Positions 15,285-23,985 of a stretch of DNA of 48,299 nt are shown here, piece after piece. The stretch comes from Betaproteobacteria bacterium (GTDB taxonomy: Bacteria; Pseudomonadota; Gammaproteobacteria; Burkholderiales; SG8-41): positions 1 through 48,299 of the forward strand of contig JAQGNH010000329.1 in NCBI GenBank assembly GCA_028291945.1, read 5' to 3'. A model generated the notes under the pieces. The model searched no databases, was not told the origin of the DNA, and saw nothing but the letters and a program-made list of their open reading frames with translations. A program made the position numbers and the translations under genes. The stretch's first letter is position 1; the number at the start of each line of letters is the position of its first letter.

Positions 15285-16900
15285 CGGAGGTCTTCTTTCT
15301 TGCCGCGGATCAAAGCTTCTGGATGGCGCTCTAGGTAATCCGCAAGCACACGGAAGGACTGCGCGGCGCGCCCGATCTCACGCATCGCTTCGGTCGCTTC
15401 GAGCGGCAGCGGCTCCGTGTCGTTGAGCGTGCGCTCGACCGATGCAAGTGCTTTGCGCGCATCGATCATCGCCTGCCGCGCGTCGACCATCGTATCGCGG
15501 GCGGCCGGCACGATTTCTTTATCGATGCGGTTCAGCACAGTCGAGGCGGTTTGCAGCGTGCGCCGCAGGTCTGTACCAATTTCTTCGAACGGTATGCGCT
15601 CGAGCTTCTTGGCGATCGACGTCACCGTCGTTTGCAGCTCCTGCGAGCTGCCGGGCACAGTGGGTATTTCCGGAGGCGTCTTCGCCATGTCCGTGCTGGC
15701 TTTTCGCGTCCCCGGGAAAAAGTCGAGCGCGACAAAAAGCTGGCCGGTCAGCAGGTTCGCGGAGCGCAGTTGCCCGCGCAGTCCGCGCTCCACGAGACGC
15801 GACAGTGACGGAAGCTCTTCCGTCACCGGTGTGGCGGTGCGTCTTCGCCGGAAAAGCCTCTCCGGATAGAACTCCACTTCCACCACCATCGAGAGCTCCC
15901 TTTTCGCGCGATCGAAGTCGACGTCGATCGATTTGACTTCACCGACGGTGATACCGCGAAAGTCCAGTGGCGCGCCGACGGCAAGACCGCGCACGGAATC
16001 GCGGAATCGCATCGCGTAGCGCTCGGCGCGCGTGACCGGCTGTTTCATCGCCTGCACGCGGTCCGAAAAAAGCGTGAACGTGGTGTTGTCGGCTGCTGCC
16101 GTCTGGCGCGCGTATCCTTCCGGCGTGAGGAATGCTATGCCTCCGACGACGATCGATGCCAGCGTTTCTGTGTTGATCTTGAGACCGTTCGCGTCGAGGG
16201 AGACATCGATTCCGCTCGCGTGCCAGAAGCGGGTATTGGACGTCACGTAGCGATCGTAAGGCGCGTTGACGAAGACCTTCACCATGACGCCGGTGCCTTC
16301 CTGGTCCAACTCGTAGGCGACGACCCGTCCCGCCTCCAGTCGCCGGTAATAAACCGGCGAGCCGAGGTCCAGCGAACCGATGTCTTCGGCACGAAGCACG
16401 AATTGTTTGCCTTCGAGCCCGGTCGTGATGACCGGAGGCGTTTCGAGACCTTCGAAGTCGCGCCGAGATTCGGTCGACTTGCCCGGATCCATGCCGATAT
16501 AGGAACCTGAGAGCAGGGTACCGATGCCGGAGACGCTGCCACCGGCGATTCTCGCGCGAACGACCCAGAAGCGAGTATCGGCGACGAGGAGATCCTGAGC
16601 CGCTTTGGAGAGCGTCGCTCTTACGATGATCCCCGTGCGGTCGTCGCCGAGCGAAATGCTTTTCACCACTCCGATTTCCACATCCTTGTATTTCACGCGC
16701 GTCTTGCCCGCTTCGATGCCTTCGGCGGTCTTGAACAGTATCGTAACGGTGGGTCCGTGTGACATCACTGCGCGTACTGCGAGCCAGCCTCCAATCACCG
16801 CTGCAATGAGCGGCAGCAGCCACACCCACTGGAACCCCCAGCGGCGTTTTGGCGCAGCCAGCGCTTCAGGTATATCCGGGAGCTCAGGTCGTTCGGCCAT
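15281..16900 (-). CDS. pqiB: PqiB-type MCE-domain intermembrane transport protein
   Basis: 539 residues, close to E. coli PqiB (~546). One N-terminal membrane anchor (GFQWVWLLPLIAAVIGGWLA, ~23-42) and three MCE domains: TVTILFKTAEGIEAGKTRVK, FVLRAEDIGSLDLGSPVYYR, and after residue ~280 RFRDSVRGLAVGAPLDFRGI. The C-terminal third is helical (LSRLVERGLRGQLRSANLLT, then repeated Asp/Ala/Arg heptads), fitting the coiled needle of PqiB that spans the periplasm to carry lipids. It overlaps the preceding pqiA-like gene by 17 bases. Confidence 0.92.
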   Translation of the reverse strand: MAERPELPDIPEALAAPKRRWGFQWVWLLPLIAAVIGGWLAVRAVMSHGPTVTILFKTAEGIEAGKTRVKYKDVEIGVVKSISLGDDRTGIIVRATLSKAAQDLLVADTRFWVVRARIAGGSVSGIGTLLSGSYIGMDPGKSTESRRDFEGLETPPVITTGLEGKQFVLRAEDIGSLDLGSPVYYRRLEAGRVVAYELDQEGTGVMVKVFVNAPYDRYVTSNTRFWHASGIDVSLDANGLKINTETLASIVVGGIAFLTPEGYARQTAAADNTTFTLFSDRVQAMKQPVTRAERYAMRFRDSVRGLAVGAPLDFRGITVGEVKSIDVDFDRAKRELSMVVEVEFYPERLFRRRRTATPVTEELPSLSRLVERGLRGQLRSANLLTGQLFVALDFFPGTRKASTDMAKTPPEIPTVPGSSQELQTTVTSIAKKLERIPFEEIGTDLRRTLQTASTVLNRIDKEIVPAARDTMVDARQAMIDARKALASVERTLNDTEPLPLEATEAMREIGRAAQSFRVLADYLERHPEALIRGKKEDLR

Positions 16901-17528
16901 AGCGTTCCTCCCGGCGGGCCGAATCCCAGATGAGCCGCGGGTCGAAGCTCATCGTAGCGAGTATCGTCAGCACGACCACAGCGCCAAACGCAAGCGCGCC
17001 GGGTGCGGGGGTAACCTTTCCAAACACGCGTAGCTGGACGAGCGTGACGAGTATCGCGAGGACGTAAATGTCCAGCATCGACCAGCGCCCGATCAGCTCG
17101 AGAAGTCGATACAGACGCGTCAGATCGTAACAGTGCTTACGCACGCCCCGATGAACCGCGATGAGCAATGTCATCAGCGAGAGCATTTTGAGCAGAGGCA
17201 CGGTGATGCTCGCTACGAACACGATGATTGCGAGTGGCCACGATCCGCTCGTCCATAGAAATACGACGCCGCTCAGGATCGTGTCGCTTTGCGAATCGAA
17301 GATCGATTCGGTCTCCATGATCGGGAGCACATTCGCGGGGATGTACAGGATCATCGCAGCCACCAGGAACGTCCACGCGCGCAACAGGCTTGCCGGCTTT
17401 CGCAGGTGCAGGCGGGCGCCGCAGCGAGGGCAGGCCGCCGCGTCAGCGTGCGTCCGGCGCGAAAGAAGTCCGCACGTAAGACAGGGAAGCAGCCCGGCTT
17501 CCGCGGCAGTGAGTGCGTTTGCGCTCAT
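16884..17528 (-). CDS. PqiA-type inner-membrane protein, second half
   Basis: 214 residues: a zinc-ribbon-like head with two CxxC pairs (CLTCGLLSRR and CPRCGARLH) and four hydrophobic segments, the first followed by YIPANVLPIMETESIF, a PqiA hallmark (IPAN..P). E. coli PqiA is one ~417-residue protein with two such repeats; here each repeat is its own gene. This one corresponds to the second repeat by position. It starts inside the stop of its partner (four-base overlap). Predicted to supply lipid to PqiB at the inner membrane. Confidence 0.88.
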   Translation of the reverse strand: MSANALTAAEAGLLPCLTCGLLSRRTHADAAACPRCGARLHLRKPASLLRAWTFLVAAMILYIPANVLPIMETESIFDSQSDTILSGVVFLWTSGSWPLAIIVFVASITVPLLKMLSLMTLLIAVHRGVRKHCYDLTRLYRLLELIGRWSMLDIYVLAILVTLVQLRVFGKVTPAPGALAFGAVVVLTILATMSFDPRLIWDSARREERYGRTT

Positions 17529-18133
17529 CGCCGTAAATCCTGTTTCGACCAGATGGCGCGTGCATCGAAGGAGGCGATAGCGGCTGCGATCATCATGAGC
17601 AGCCCCCCGAAAGTCCAGAGCGCGATACCCGGCACCACCGTTGCTACCCCTCGGAGCTTCACGATCGAGATGAGCAGGCCTAGGATGAATACTTCCACCA
17701 TGCCCCAGGGCCGGACTGCCTGCAGTACGCGCAGCGCAAGTGCCAGCATGCGCGGGATGTGTCCGATACGCAGCGAAATGAGCAGGTAAGACATTGCGGT
17801 AAGCTGCAAGCCGGGCACCAGCACCGTTGTAAAGAACACCAGTGCGCCGAGCAGCTTCATGTCCTGCTGCTGGTAGAGCGCCTGCGCGGTGCCGATCAGC
17901 GTCGCGGTCGTGTTCTGTCCTTGAAGCTCGAGTCCGACGATGGGAAAAATGTTCGCGATCACGAACAGGATCGCGGCAGAAAGCGTGAAGGCAAGCGGGC
18001 GGTCGATGTTCTCATCTGTAGGGCGGTACAGCAACGACAGGCATCGCCTGCAGCGTGCGACCGTGTCCGCTCCGAGCGGCGGCGGCCGCTGCAGAAGGTC
18101 GCACTCGTGGCAGGCGATCAGCGCTTGGTCCAT
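17525..18133 (-). CDS. PqiA-type inner-membrane protein, first half
   Basis: 202 residues with CHEC (9-12) and CRRC (~28-31) pairs and four membrane segments; LFVIANIFPIVGLELQGQ is the PqiA family block. First gene of the pqi operon, followed by its sister PqiA-like gene, pqiB and pqiC with overlaps of 4, 17 and 4 bases, so all four are surely co-transcribed. The splitting of PqiA into two polypeptides implies a hetero-dimer. In enterobacteria the system responds to envelope and oxidative stress; no promoter motif is evident here. Confidence 0.88.
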   Translation of the reverse strand: MDQALIACHECDLLQRPPPLGADTVARCRRCLSLLYRPTDENIDRPLAFTLSAAILFVIANIFPIVGLELQGQNTTATLIGTAQALYQQQDMKLLGALVFFTTVLVPGLQLTAMSYLLISLRIGHIPRMLALALRVLQAVRPWGMVEVFILGLLISIVKLRGVATVVPGIALWTFGGLLMMIAAAIASFDARAIWSKQDLRR

Positions 18134-18482
18134 AGAATTCGGCAGGATGTCCTCATCGACCCGGGACTGAAGATCGCGGCAGCTTCAATTGCCTGGGGCT
18201 AGAGCAAAGAGCGAGCCGGGTTCGCGGGCGGCAATTCTTGCGGCGAGGGCAACCGAACCCACGCATTGTTACTGCGATGGGCAACCTGGCATGTCCGCAC
18301 CTCGCCGCAGCGAAGCGCGGACATGCCGCTGCCGCAGGGCGTCTCGTCAGCGCCAATCCGATGCAATGCGCTTGAGCCGGCGCCTTTCCGCCATGCGCAA
18401 TGCCGAGCGCTGCACGAAGCTCAATACGCCTGAACTCGCCGAATATGCGGCCCTTAGACACGCGTCTCCATCGGTCAGCGCG
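18134..18482. other. non-coding stretch upstream of the pqi operon
   Basis: No gene is supported. The overlapping frames are arginine/alanine-rich shadows. The pqi promoter must lie here. The region contains an 11-bp inverted repeat (18288-18327) and follows the stop of the gamma-glutamyltransferase remnant. Confidence 0.5.
18288..18327. repeat. 11-bp inverted repeat with nested stem
   Basis: ggcatgtccgc (18288-18298) and gcggacatgcc (18317-18327) are perfect reverse complements; the 18-base spacer contains its own tcgc/gcga stem. The folded hairpin lies between the glutamyltransferase remnant and the pqi operon, on the minus strand 150-200 bases upstream of the first pqi start. It has no T-run, so it may be an attenuator, a protein site or a dispersed REP-like element. 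Confidence 0.6.
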
Positions 18483-18860
18483 TCACCATGCGCCTGCATA
18501 ACCTTCACGTCGCGGATCCGCGCCAGCGTGCTTCTGGCCGATGTCGGGATGCACCATGACCGCACAGACGCCCGCGTTCGCAGCCGGGAACTGCGGCCAA
18601 ACATCGACGTCGTGGCCGCGTGCGCGGAGCTCGTCGATCGTTTCGGGGGGAAAGGTGTTCTCGGCATTGAGCCGCGCCGGGTGGTACGCGTGGGGCGCGA
18701 AGGAATTCGGAAAACTCGAGCCCGATATGCGCGGAGCCTCGAGGGCTTGCTGCACCGGCATGCCGAACTCGACAGCCTGTACGACTTTGCGCCAGCGCAC
18801 GAACTCCTCTTCGACCGCGTGTGGCGAACTGCGCGGGTGCGATGTGTAGCCGATCCGATC
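18483..18860 (-). pseudogene. gamma-glutamyltransferase C-terminal remnant
   Basis: About 120 codons match only the extreme C-terminus of the gamma-glutamyltranspeptidase small subunit: IGYTSHPRSSPHAVEEEF, VEFGMPVQQALEAPRISGSS, NTFPPETIDELRARGHDVDV and GADPRREGYAGAW before a TGA. The family is normally 500-580 residues and is processed at a catalytic Thr about 190 residues before the end; that Thr, the large subunit and any start are missing. The homology runs upstream into the 3' end of the amidase gene in another frame. This looks like a 5'-truncated remnant left by a deletion or by arrival of the amidase segment. Confidence 0.75.
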
Positions 18861-18861
18861 G

Positions 18862-20394
18862 CTAGACTTCTGCCACGCGAGCGGCGCACGCCGCCATCGG
18901 CGTGCCCGCCTTAGGCGGATGCGTCACAATGGATTTCAGTGCCGGCGTGGGTTGTGCGAGTTTGCTGATGTCGGGCACCGGACGTCGCAGCGAAGGTATC
19001 GCTGCGAACGCCTGCTCCATCGCGTGGGAGGCGCTAAGGAGCGCGTGATCCTGGCGAAAAGGCGCGACGATCTGAAGGCCGAATGGCATCCCCTTGTGAT
19101 CGACACCACACGGCAGCGCAATCGCGGGATTCGTCACGAGCGTGACGACGTAGGTCAGCGAAAGCCAATGATAGTAATTGCGCAGCGGCTTGCCATCCAT
19201 CTCCGCAAGATAGAGTTGCGACCATGGAAACGGCGAGACCGGTGTCGTCGGCGCAAGCACGAGATCGTAATCTCGATACGTTTGCTGAAACCGTCGAAAC
19301 ATGCGTGTCTGCTCGACATGCGCCCACGCGACGTCGGCCATCGTCATACCGGCAGCGATCTCATAATTTGCGCGCACGTTCGGTCCGAGCGAGCCTGGGT
19401 CTTTCTCGTATGCGTCCCGATACCGCGCAGCGTAGTTCGCTGCGCGGATCACGTCGAAGCAGCGATCGGCGTCCGCGAACAAGTCGAACGCGACTTCATC
19501 GCATGACCTGAAGAGATGCCGCATCGCGCCTATCTTCTCGCGAAAAACCTGGCGGATCGGTTTGTCGACCGGACAGATGCCGAAGTCTTCCGTGTAAGCG
19601 ATACGGAGCGAACCCAGGTCCCGCGGCTCGGGCAACGCGAATGCACGCGAGTCGACCGGGTACGATAAAGGATCGCAGTCGTCCATCGCTGCCTGTGCCG
19701 CCATGAGCAGACACGTGTCCGCGACGGTGCGGCCCATCGGGCCGACGACCGAAATCGGCGTCCAGCCGAGTGAGCGGCGCTCGACCGGCACCAGACCGGG
19801 TGATGGACGAAAGCCGATGACACCGCATTTCGCGGCGGGAATCCGTAACGAGCCGCCCGTATCCGATCCGGTGCATACGGGCAGCATGTTGCACGCGAGC
19901 GCGACCGCCGACCCGCCTGATGAGCCGCCGGCGTTGAGCATGGGGTCGAAGGGATTGCCCGTCGCGCCCCACACCAAGTTGCGGCTGTTCGCTCCGGCGC
20001 CAAATTCCGGAACGTTGGTTTTTCCAACCACGATGGCGCCTGCGGCACGCACGCGCGCCACCATCGCGTTATCGCGCTCGGGAATGAAATCGCGGTAGAG
20101 CGGCGAACCGAATGTCGTGAGCAGTCCGCCGGTTTCCTCGAGATCCTTGATCCCCGCCGGCAGACCGTGCAGCAGACCCAGTTGATCCCCGCGCAGCGCC
20201 GCTTTTTCGGCGGCGCCCGCTTCATCGCGCGCGCGACTGTAACACACGGCGGTCACGGCGTTGACTGCAGGATTGATGCGCTCGATGCGCTCGATGCACG
20301 CTTCGAGCAGCTCGACCGGTGAGATTTCTTTCGAACCAATACGACGGCGCAGCTCGACGGCTGACAGCTTGAGCAGCTCTTCGTTTGTCTTCAC
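18862..20394 (-). CDS. amidase signature family protein
   Basis: 510 residues from the GTG at 20394, chosen because AGGAGA lies seven bases upstream; the open frame extends 28 codons further without such a site. The Ser-cisSer-Lys triad is complete: Lys83 in GIKDLEET, Ser158 in GGSSGGSA, Ser182 in GSDTGGSLRIP, with the same 75- and 24-residue spacings as in fatty-acid amide hydrolase. It hydrolyses a carboxamide; the subfamily and substrate are open, although gatA-type function is unlikely since gatB/gatC are absent. It follows the acyl-CoA dehydrogenase by 80 bases. Its last residues overlap sequence with remnant glutamyltransferase homology, so the tail may be acquired. Confidence 0.88.
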   Translation of the reverse strand: MKTNEELLKLSAVELRRRIGSKEISPVELLEACIERIERINPAVNAVTAVCYSRARDEAGAAEKAALRGDQLGLLHGLPAGIKDLEETGGLLTTFGSPLYRDFIPERDNAMVARVRAAGAIVVGKTNVPEFGAGANSRNLVWGATGNPFDPMLNAGGSSGGSAVALACNMLPVCTGSDTGGSLRIPAAKCGVIGFRPSPGLVPVERRSLGWTPISVVGPMGRTVADTCLLMAAQAAMDDCDPLSYPVDSRAFALPEPRDLGSLRIAYTEDFGICPVDKPIRQVFREKIGAMRHLFRSCDEVAFDLFADADRCFDVIRAANYAARYRDAYEKDPGSLGPNVRANYEIAAGMTMADVAWAHVEQTRMFRRFQQTYRDYDLVLAPTTPVSPFPWSQLYLAEMDGKPLRNYYHWLSLTYVVTLVTNPAIALPCGVDHKGMPFGLQIVAPFRQDHALLSASHAMEQAFAAIPSLRRPVPDISKLAQPTPALKSIVTHPPKAGTPMAACAARVAEV

Positions 20395-20474
20395 CGTGTG
20401 TCTCCTGATTCTGATGTGTTGGCGACGATTGTGCACGGCCACATCGCTGCTTGAGGCCGCGCCGATCAGCGGAT

Positions 20475-21680
20475 TCAAAACCCGTAAACGCCCGCCGTTG
20501 GCGCCGCAAGCGCTTCGGCCGCCCGCAGCAGACAGATTTGATTCGTGCCGTCCGAATGCAGGAAGCTCGCAGCATCGCGCAGATATTTCTCCACCGGATG
20601 GTCGTGCATGATCGCTGCGCCGCCGAGTATCTCGCTCGCAAGCTTGCAGGCCTCGAACGCGGTCTCGGACGCATTGACCTTCGCGAGCAGTCCCAGGGTG
20701 CGCGCCTCCGCTTGCTTGCGATCAGCGAGCCACGCCGTCCGCCAAATCTGCGTTCGCGCGGCATCGAGCTTCATCGCCATTTGCCCCAGCATCATGGCCA
20801 CGGCCTGCTGCTCGACGATAGGCTTACCGCCCTGTACGCGCTGCTTCGCGTAATGCATGGCATATTCGTACGCGGCGCGGCCGACGCCCAACACTGTCGC
20901 AGCGGCTTCGGCCTTGCTGCCCGGCATGTAATCGCCCCGCAATCGTGCCATCAGGCCTTCGCCGCCCAGCAGGTGCGATGCCGGCACGCGGCAGTTCTCC
21001 AAATGGAACGTTCCATTGGTCGCCAGCCGCTGACTGCTTTTCTCGTGAAAGAAGCCTGCGCGGAATCCCGGTGTGGTCGATGGCACGATGAAGACGCTGC
21101 CGCCTTCACGCAGCGATTTGGTCGGATCGGTGCGCGTGACTACGAAATACAGCTTCGCCATGCAACCGTTGGAAACATACCGCTTCGTTCCGTTGATGAT
21201 GTAGGACTCGCCATCACGCACGGCAGTGGTGCGGAAATCGATATCGGCTGAGTCGTAGTAGCCCTGATGGTCGGAACCCGCGCCCGGTTCGGTGAAACCA
21301 ATTGCGAATGTTGCCTCTGCATCCTTCACGAACGGTGGAATAAACAGGCGCTGCTGTTCAGGTGTCATGGCTTCGCCGAGGATGTTCGCCATCTTCCAGC
21401 ACTGGTCCATGATCACTGCGAATCCGAGGTCGCCTACTGCGAGCTCTTCGCCGACCAGGCACATCGTGAGGATGTCGACGCCGGCGCCGCCGAACGACTT
21501 GGGGACGCCGAGTGTGCGTATGCCGAGTCTGTCGGCTTCTCGTATCCAGTCCCAGGGTATGCGCTCGGCGGCGTTCGGCAGCCGATCGCGTCTCGACGCG
21601 TCGGGCTTGATCACGGTCTCGGCGAACTCGCGCGCGAGCGCACGCCAGCGCACCTGCTCTTCTGTCAGCGTGAAATCCAC
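20475..21680 (-). CDS. acyl-CoA dehydrogenase family protein
   Basis: 401 residues from a GTG preceded by AGAGGAG. FAD/substrate signatures are present: FAIGFTEPGAGSDHQGYYDS, INGTKRYVSNG, a central TNGTFHLENCRVPASHLLGG and the C-terminal HPVEKYLRDA. At the position of the usual catalytic glutamate (YEGT in medium-chain enzymes) the sequence reads SDGT (Asp377). Some members carry the base elsewhere, so activity is not excluded. It oxidises or reduces an acyl-CoA, in the cytoplasm. With the amidase downstream and a divergent TctC receptor upstream it suggests uptake and breakdown of an organic acid or amide, which is inference. Confidence 0.87.
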   Translation of the reverse strand: MDFTLTEEQVRWRALAREFAETVIKPDASRRDRLPNAAERIPWDWIREADRLGIRTLGVPKSFGGAGVDILTMCLVGEELAVGDLGFAVIMDQCWKMANILGEAMTPEQQRLFIPPFVKDAEATFAIGFTEPGAGSDHQGYYDSADIDFRTTAVRDGESYIINGTKRYVSNGCMAKLYFVVTRTDPTKSLREGGSVFIVPSTTPGFRAGFFHEKSSQRLATNGTFHLENCRVPASHLLGGEGLMARLRGDYMPGSKAEAAATVLGVGRAAYEYAMHYAKQRVQGGKPIVEQQAVAMMLGQMAMKLDAARTQIWRTAWLADRKQAEARTLGLLAKVNASETAFEACKLASEILGGAAIMHDHPVEKYLRDAASFLHSDGTNQICLLRAAEALAAPTAGVYGF

Positions 21681-22040
21681 TGTGCTCCTCTGGAACGGCC
21701 GCCTTGCATCAACAACGCCGTCTATTGTGTGCGTTTATTGTGTCACACGTACGAACGACGAGCCCGGCGTTGCCGGCCGCACTCGGTGCGTGTCACTGCT
21801 GCGGGACTCTGGACACAACCTTCAAGTTCCTGACAACTGCTGCGAGCTTGGCGAGATCCACGTGTGCCAAGGTAGAGAACCGCGAGACTGAGGCTAACGC
21901 CTGTTCGGTCTCGACAGGCGTCGTGTTGCGAACCGTCCGTGGCCGCTTCCGACACGGAGCTTGACCGACCGGGCAGCGCGACTGAAACTTGAAGTTGCCG
22001 CTATCGCAACACTCAAAGTCGCCTTTCCAAGGAGATCAAC
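21681..22040. other. divergent intergenic region, acyl-CoA dehydrogenase / TctC
   Basis: No gene is supported. Near the acyl-CoA dehydrogenase start the octamer tattgtgt occurs in a short direct repeat (about 21721-21742), and its second copy runs into the odd palindrome gtgtcacac; this could be a GntR-type operator serving both genes. The plus-strand end carries AAGGAGA just before the TctC start. Confidence 0.4.
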
Positions 22041-23039
22041 GTGGGCAGTTTATGGAACAAGCTTCGACGTGGCGGTAGCGTATTGGTTGTATTGGCCGGC
22101 GCTTCGCTCGGCCCGTTTCACGCCAGCGTCAGTCGTGCTGCTTATCCAGAGCGCCCGATTCGCTACGTTCTTCCCAGCGCCCCTGGCGGGGGCCCGGACG
22201 TTGCGGCGCGCGTGGTCATGGCTCAGCTGAGCCGGCAGCTCGGCAAGCAGATCGTCGTCGACAACCGGCCCGGAGGCAGTGGCACCATCGGTACCGAAGC
22301 GATTGCGAAAGCGTCGCCCGATGGTTATACGATCGGACACGGAAACATCAACACGATGGGCATCAATCGCAGCGTGCTGTCCCGGCTGCCGTACGATCCG
22401 GACCGTGACTTTCAACCCGTCGTGCACATGTACGGGACGCCCAACCTGCTCGCCGTCACGCTGTCGCTGCCGGTCAGGTCGGTACAGGAATTGATCGACT
22501 ATGCGCGCAAGAACCCGGACGCGCTCCTGTTTGCGTCGACAGGGAACGGCACGAGTCAGCACGTCGGCATGGAGCTTTTCAAGCTCATGACGAACACGGA
22601 GATGGTGCACGTGCCGTTCAAGGCGGCAACGGTCGCGCTTGCAGATCTCACCGCAGGACGGCTGCACCTTATGGCCGACAATATCAACTCGATCGGGCCG
22701 CACGTCAAAGCAGCGCGGTTGCGAGGTCTTGCCGTGACCAGCGCGAAACGCGTCGCGGCTTTTTCAGAGCTACCGACCGTTGCAGAAGCGGGCGTGCCTG
22801 GTTTCGATGTGAGCGCGTGGGCCGGTGTGATCGTTCCGGCGCGTGTGCCGAGAGAGATTGTGGCTCGACTGAACGTGGAGATCAACAAGGCGCTGGCTGC
22901 ACCGGCAGTCAGCGAGAAGCTGCCGGAGCTCGGTCTGGTGGTGGTCGGCGGGACGCCCGAGCAATTCGAGGCGCATATCAGAAAAGAAGTGGCGCGGTGG
23001 GCCGACGTCGTCAGACGCGCAGGCGTAAAAGTTGATTGA
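22041..23039 (+). CDS. TctC/Bug-family periplasmic substrate-binding protein
   Basis: 332 residues from a GTG with AAGGAGA six bases upstream. Export signal (~15-32), then the Bug signature YPERPIRYVLPSAPGGGPDV, IVVDNRPGGSGTIGTEAIAK, PDGYTIGHGN and LPYDPDRDFQPVVHMYGTPN. These proteins bind small carboxylates and feed tripartite tricarboxylate transporters. No tctA or tctB lies nearby, the normal situation for the hugely expanded Bug family in Burkholderiales. Divergent from the acyl-CoA dehydrogenase-amidase pair, which may catabolise its ligand. Confidence 0.9.
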   Translation: MGSLWNKLRRGGSVLVVLAGASLGPFHASVSRAAYPERPIRYVLPSAPGGGPDVAARVVMAQLSRQLGKQIVVDNRPGGSGTIGTEAIAKASPDGYTIGHGNINTMGINRSVLSRLPYDPDRDFQPVVHMYGTPNLLAVTLSLPVRSVQELIDYARKNPDALLFASTGNGTSQHVGMELFKLMTNTEMVHVPFKAATVALADLTAGRLHLMADNINSIGPHVKAARLRGLAVTSAKRVAAFSELPTVAEAGVPGFDVSAWAGVIVPARVPREIVARLNVEINKALAAPAVSEKLPELGLVVVGGTPEQFEAHIRKEVARWADVVRRAGVKVD

Positions 23040-23191
23040 CGTCGCTCGCATGCGCCATTTCCTTACACGTATGACATCAAAATAGTCACGTAAGGATGTG
23101 ACGGTCTCCTCGTCTAACGCGCACGGCGATACCGAGCAGGATTGCATTCCGCAGCCTTCCAACGGCGCCGATCCACTTTAGGAGATCTGTC

Positions 23192-23497
23192 ATGTTGAAA
23201 ATCAAATTGGCGAGTGTCGTCATCACCGGGTTGTGCCTCAGCGCGGGCGCCGTTCAGGCTGCTTCCGTGTTCCCGAGCTCGACGAACGAAGTGTCCCCCA
23301 GCGGATACGCGATGAGTATCGAAGGTCCGACTGAAGCTCGCATGGGTGCGATGCAGCCGATCTTCCCGAGCGCGGCCATCGAGCACGGGATGCTGCGCGA
23401 GTCTTACGCCGATGCCCGGCGCGTGCGCCCGAGCCCCAGTATTGCGGGTGCACGCTCGATTTTCCCCATTTCCGTCAGCGAGACCGGCCGCCTGTGA
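23192..23497 (+). CDS. small exported protein with FPxS repeats
   Basis: 101 residues with a signal peptide (IKLASVVITGLCLSAGAVQA) and TAGGAGA before the ATG. The mature part carries one motif three times at ~31-33 residue intervals: FPSSTNE (27-33), FPSAAIE (58-64) and FPISVSETG (91-99), the last at the C-terminus. The nearby EF-hand protein ends with the related FPTSASETG. No family recognised. It lies upstream of the sigma/anti-sigma pair and is followed by a strong terminator, so it is its own transcript. Confidence 0.65.
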   Translation: MLKIKLASVVITGLCLSAGAVQAASVFPSSTNEVSPSGYAMSIEGPTEARMGAMQPIFPSAAIEHGMLRESYADARRVRPSPSIAGARSIFPISVSETGRL

Positions 23498-23517
23498 TCA
23501 TGGCGTCGTGAAAGTAC

Positions 23518-23548
23518 AGGCGGCGCTTCAGTCGCGCCGCCTCTTCTA
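23518..23548 (+). terminator. Rho-independent terminator of the FPxS gene
   Basis: aggcggcgc - ttcagtc - gcgccgcct, perfect 9-bp stem, then cttcta. It begins 21 bases after the stop of the small exported protein on the plus strand. Confidence 0.85.
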
Positions 23549-23985
23549 ATCCTGGCACAACGGTCGCTCGCCCAAGAAAGCACGCGCAAAGCAGTCGCTT
23601 TAGCCCGCGGTTTTCCGTGGCAAGCAGGCGTACGCCCAATGGCGAGCGCGTGTTGATGCGCCGATTTGCGGCTGGTCTATCTCTTTCGATGCACGTGGCT
23701 GAAAGGTAATCGCGGGTCGAGCGACGAATGGGAACGTACCCGAGGAACGGAGCAGTCCTGTACGAGGAGAACACATGAGGACACGTTACGGCGTAATCGA
23801 GCTCATCCCGACGGTGCTCGGCGAGCTCACGCCGCTCGCATGAAACGAAACACGTGCGTTCCAATTCCATCATGTCTCTCGGTCTGGATATCGCGCGCGG
23901 TTCGTATGCAGCGTATCGCTTGTTGCGGGGCGGTATCGAATGGTTTAGATTGCATGCTCCATCGATGTGCGTGAGCGGAGACGTT
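23549..23985. other. non-coding stretch upstream of the sigma factor
   Basis: No convincing gene. A plus-strand frame open from 23854 joins the sigma factor but lacks family similarity before 23986, and the long minus-strand frame here is antisense to the sigma gene. The sigma-factor promoter must lie in this stretch; I could not identify its -35 and -10. Confidence 0.45.

Noticed and set aside
18347-18889. 180-codon minus-strand ORF
   Set aside because: Serine/arginine-rich shadow; the glutamyltransferase homology is in another frame.
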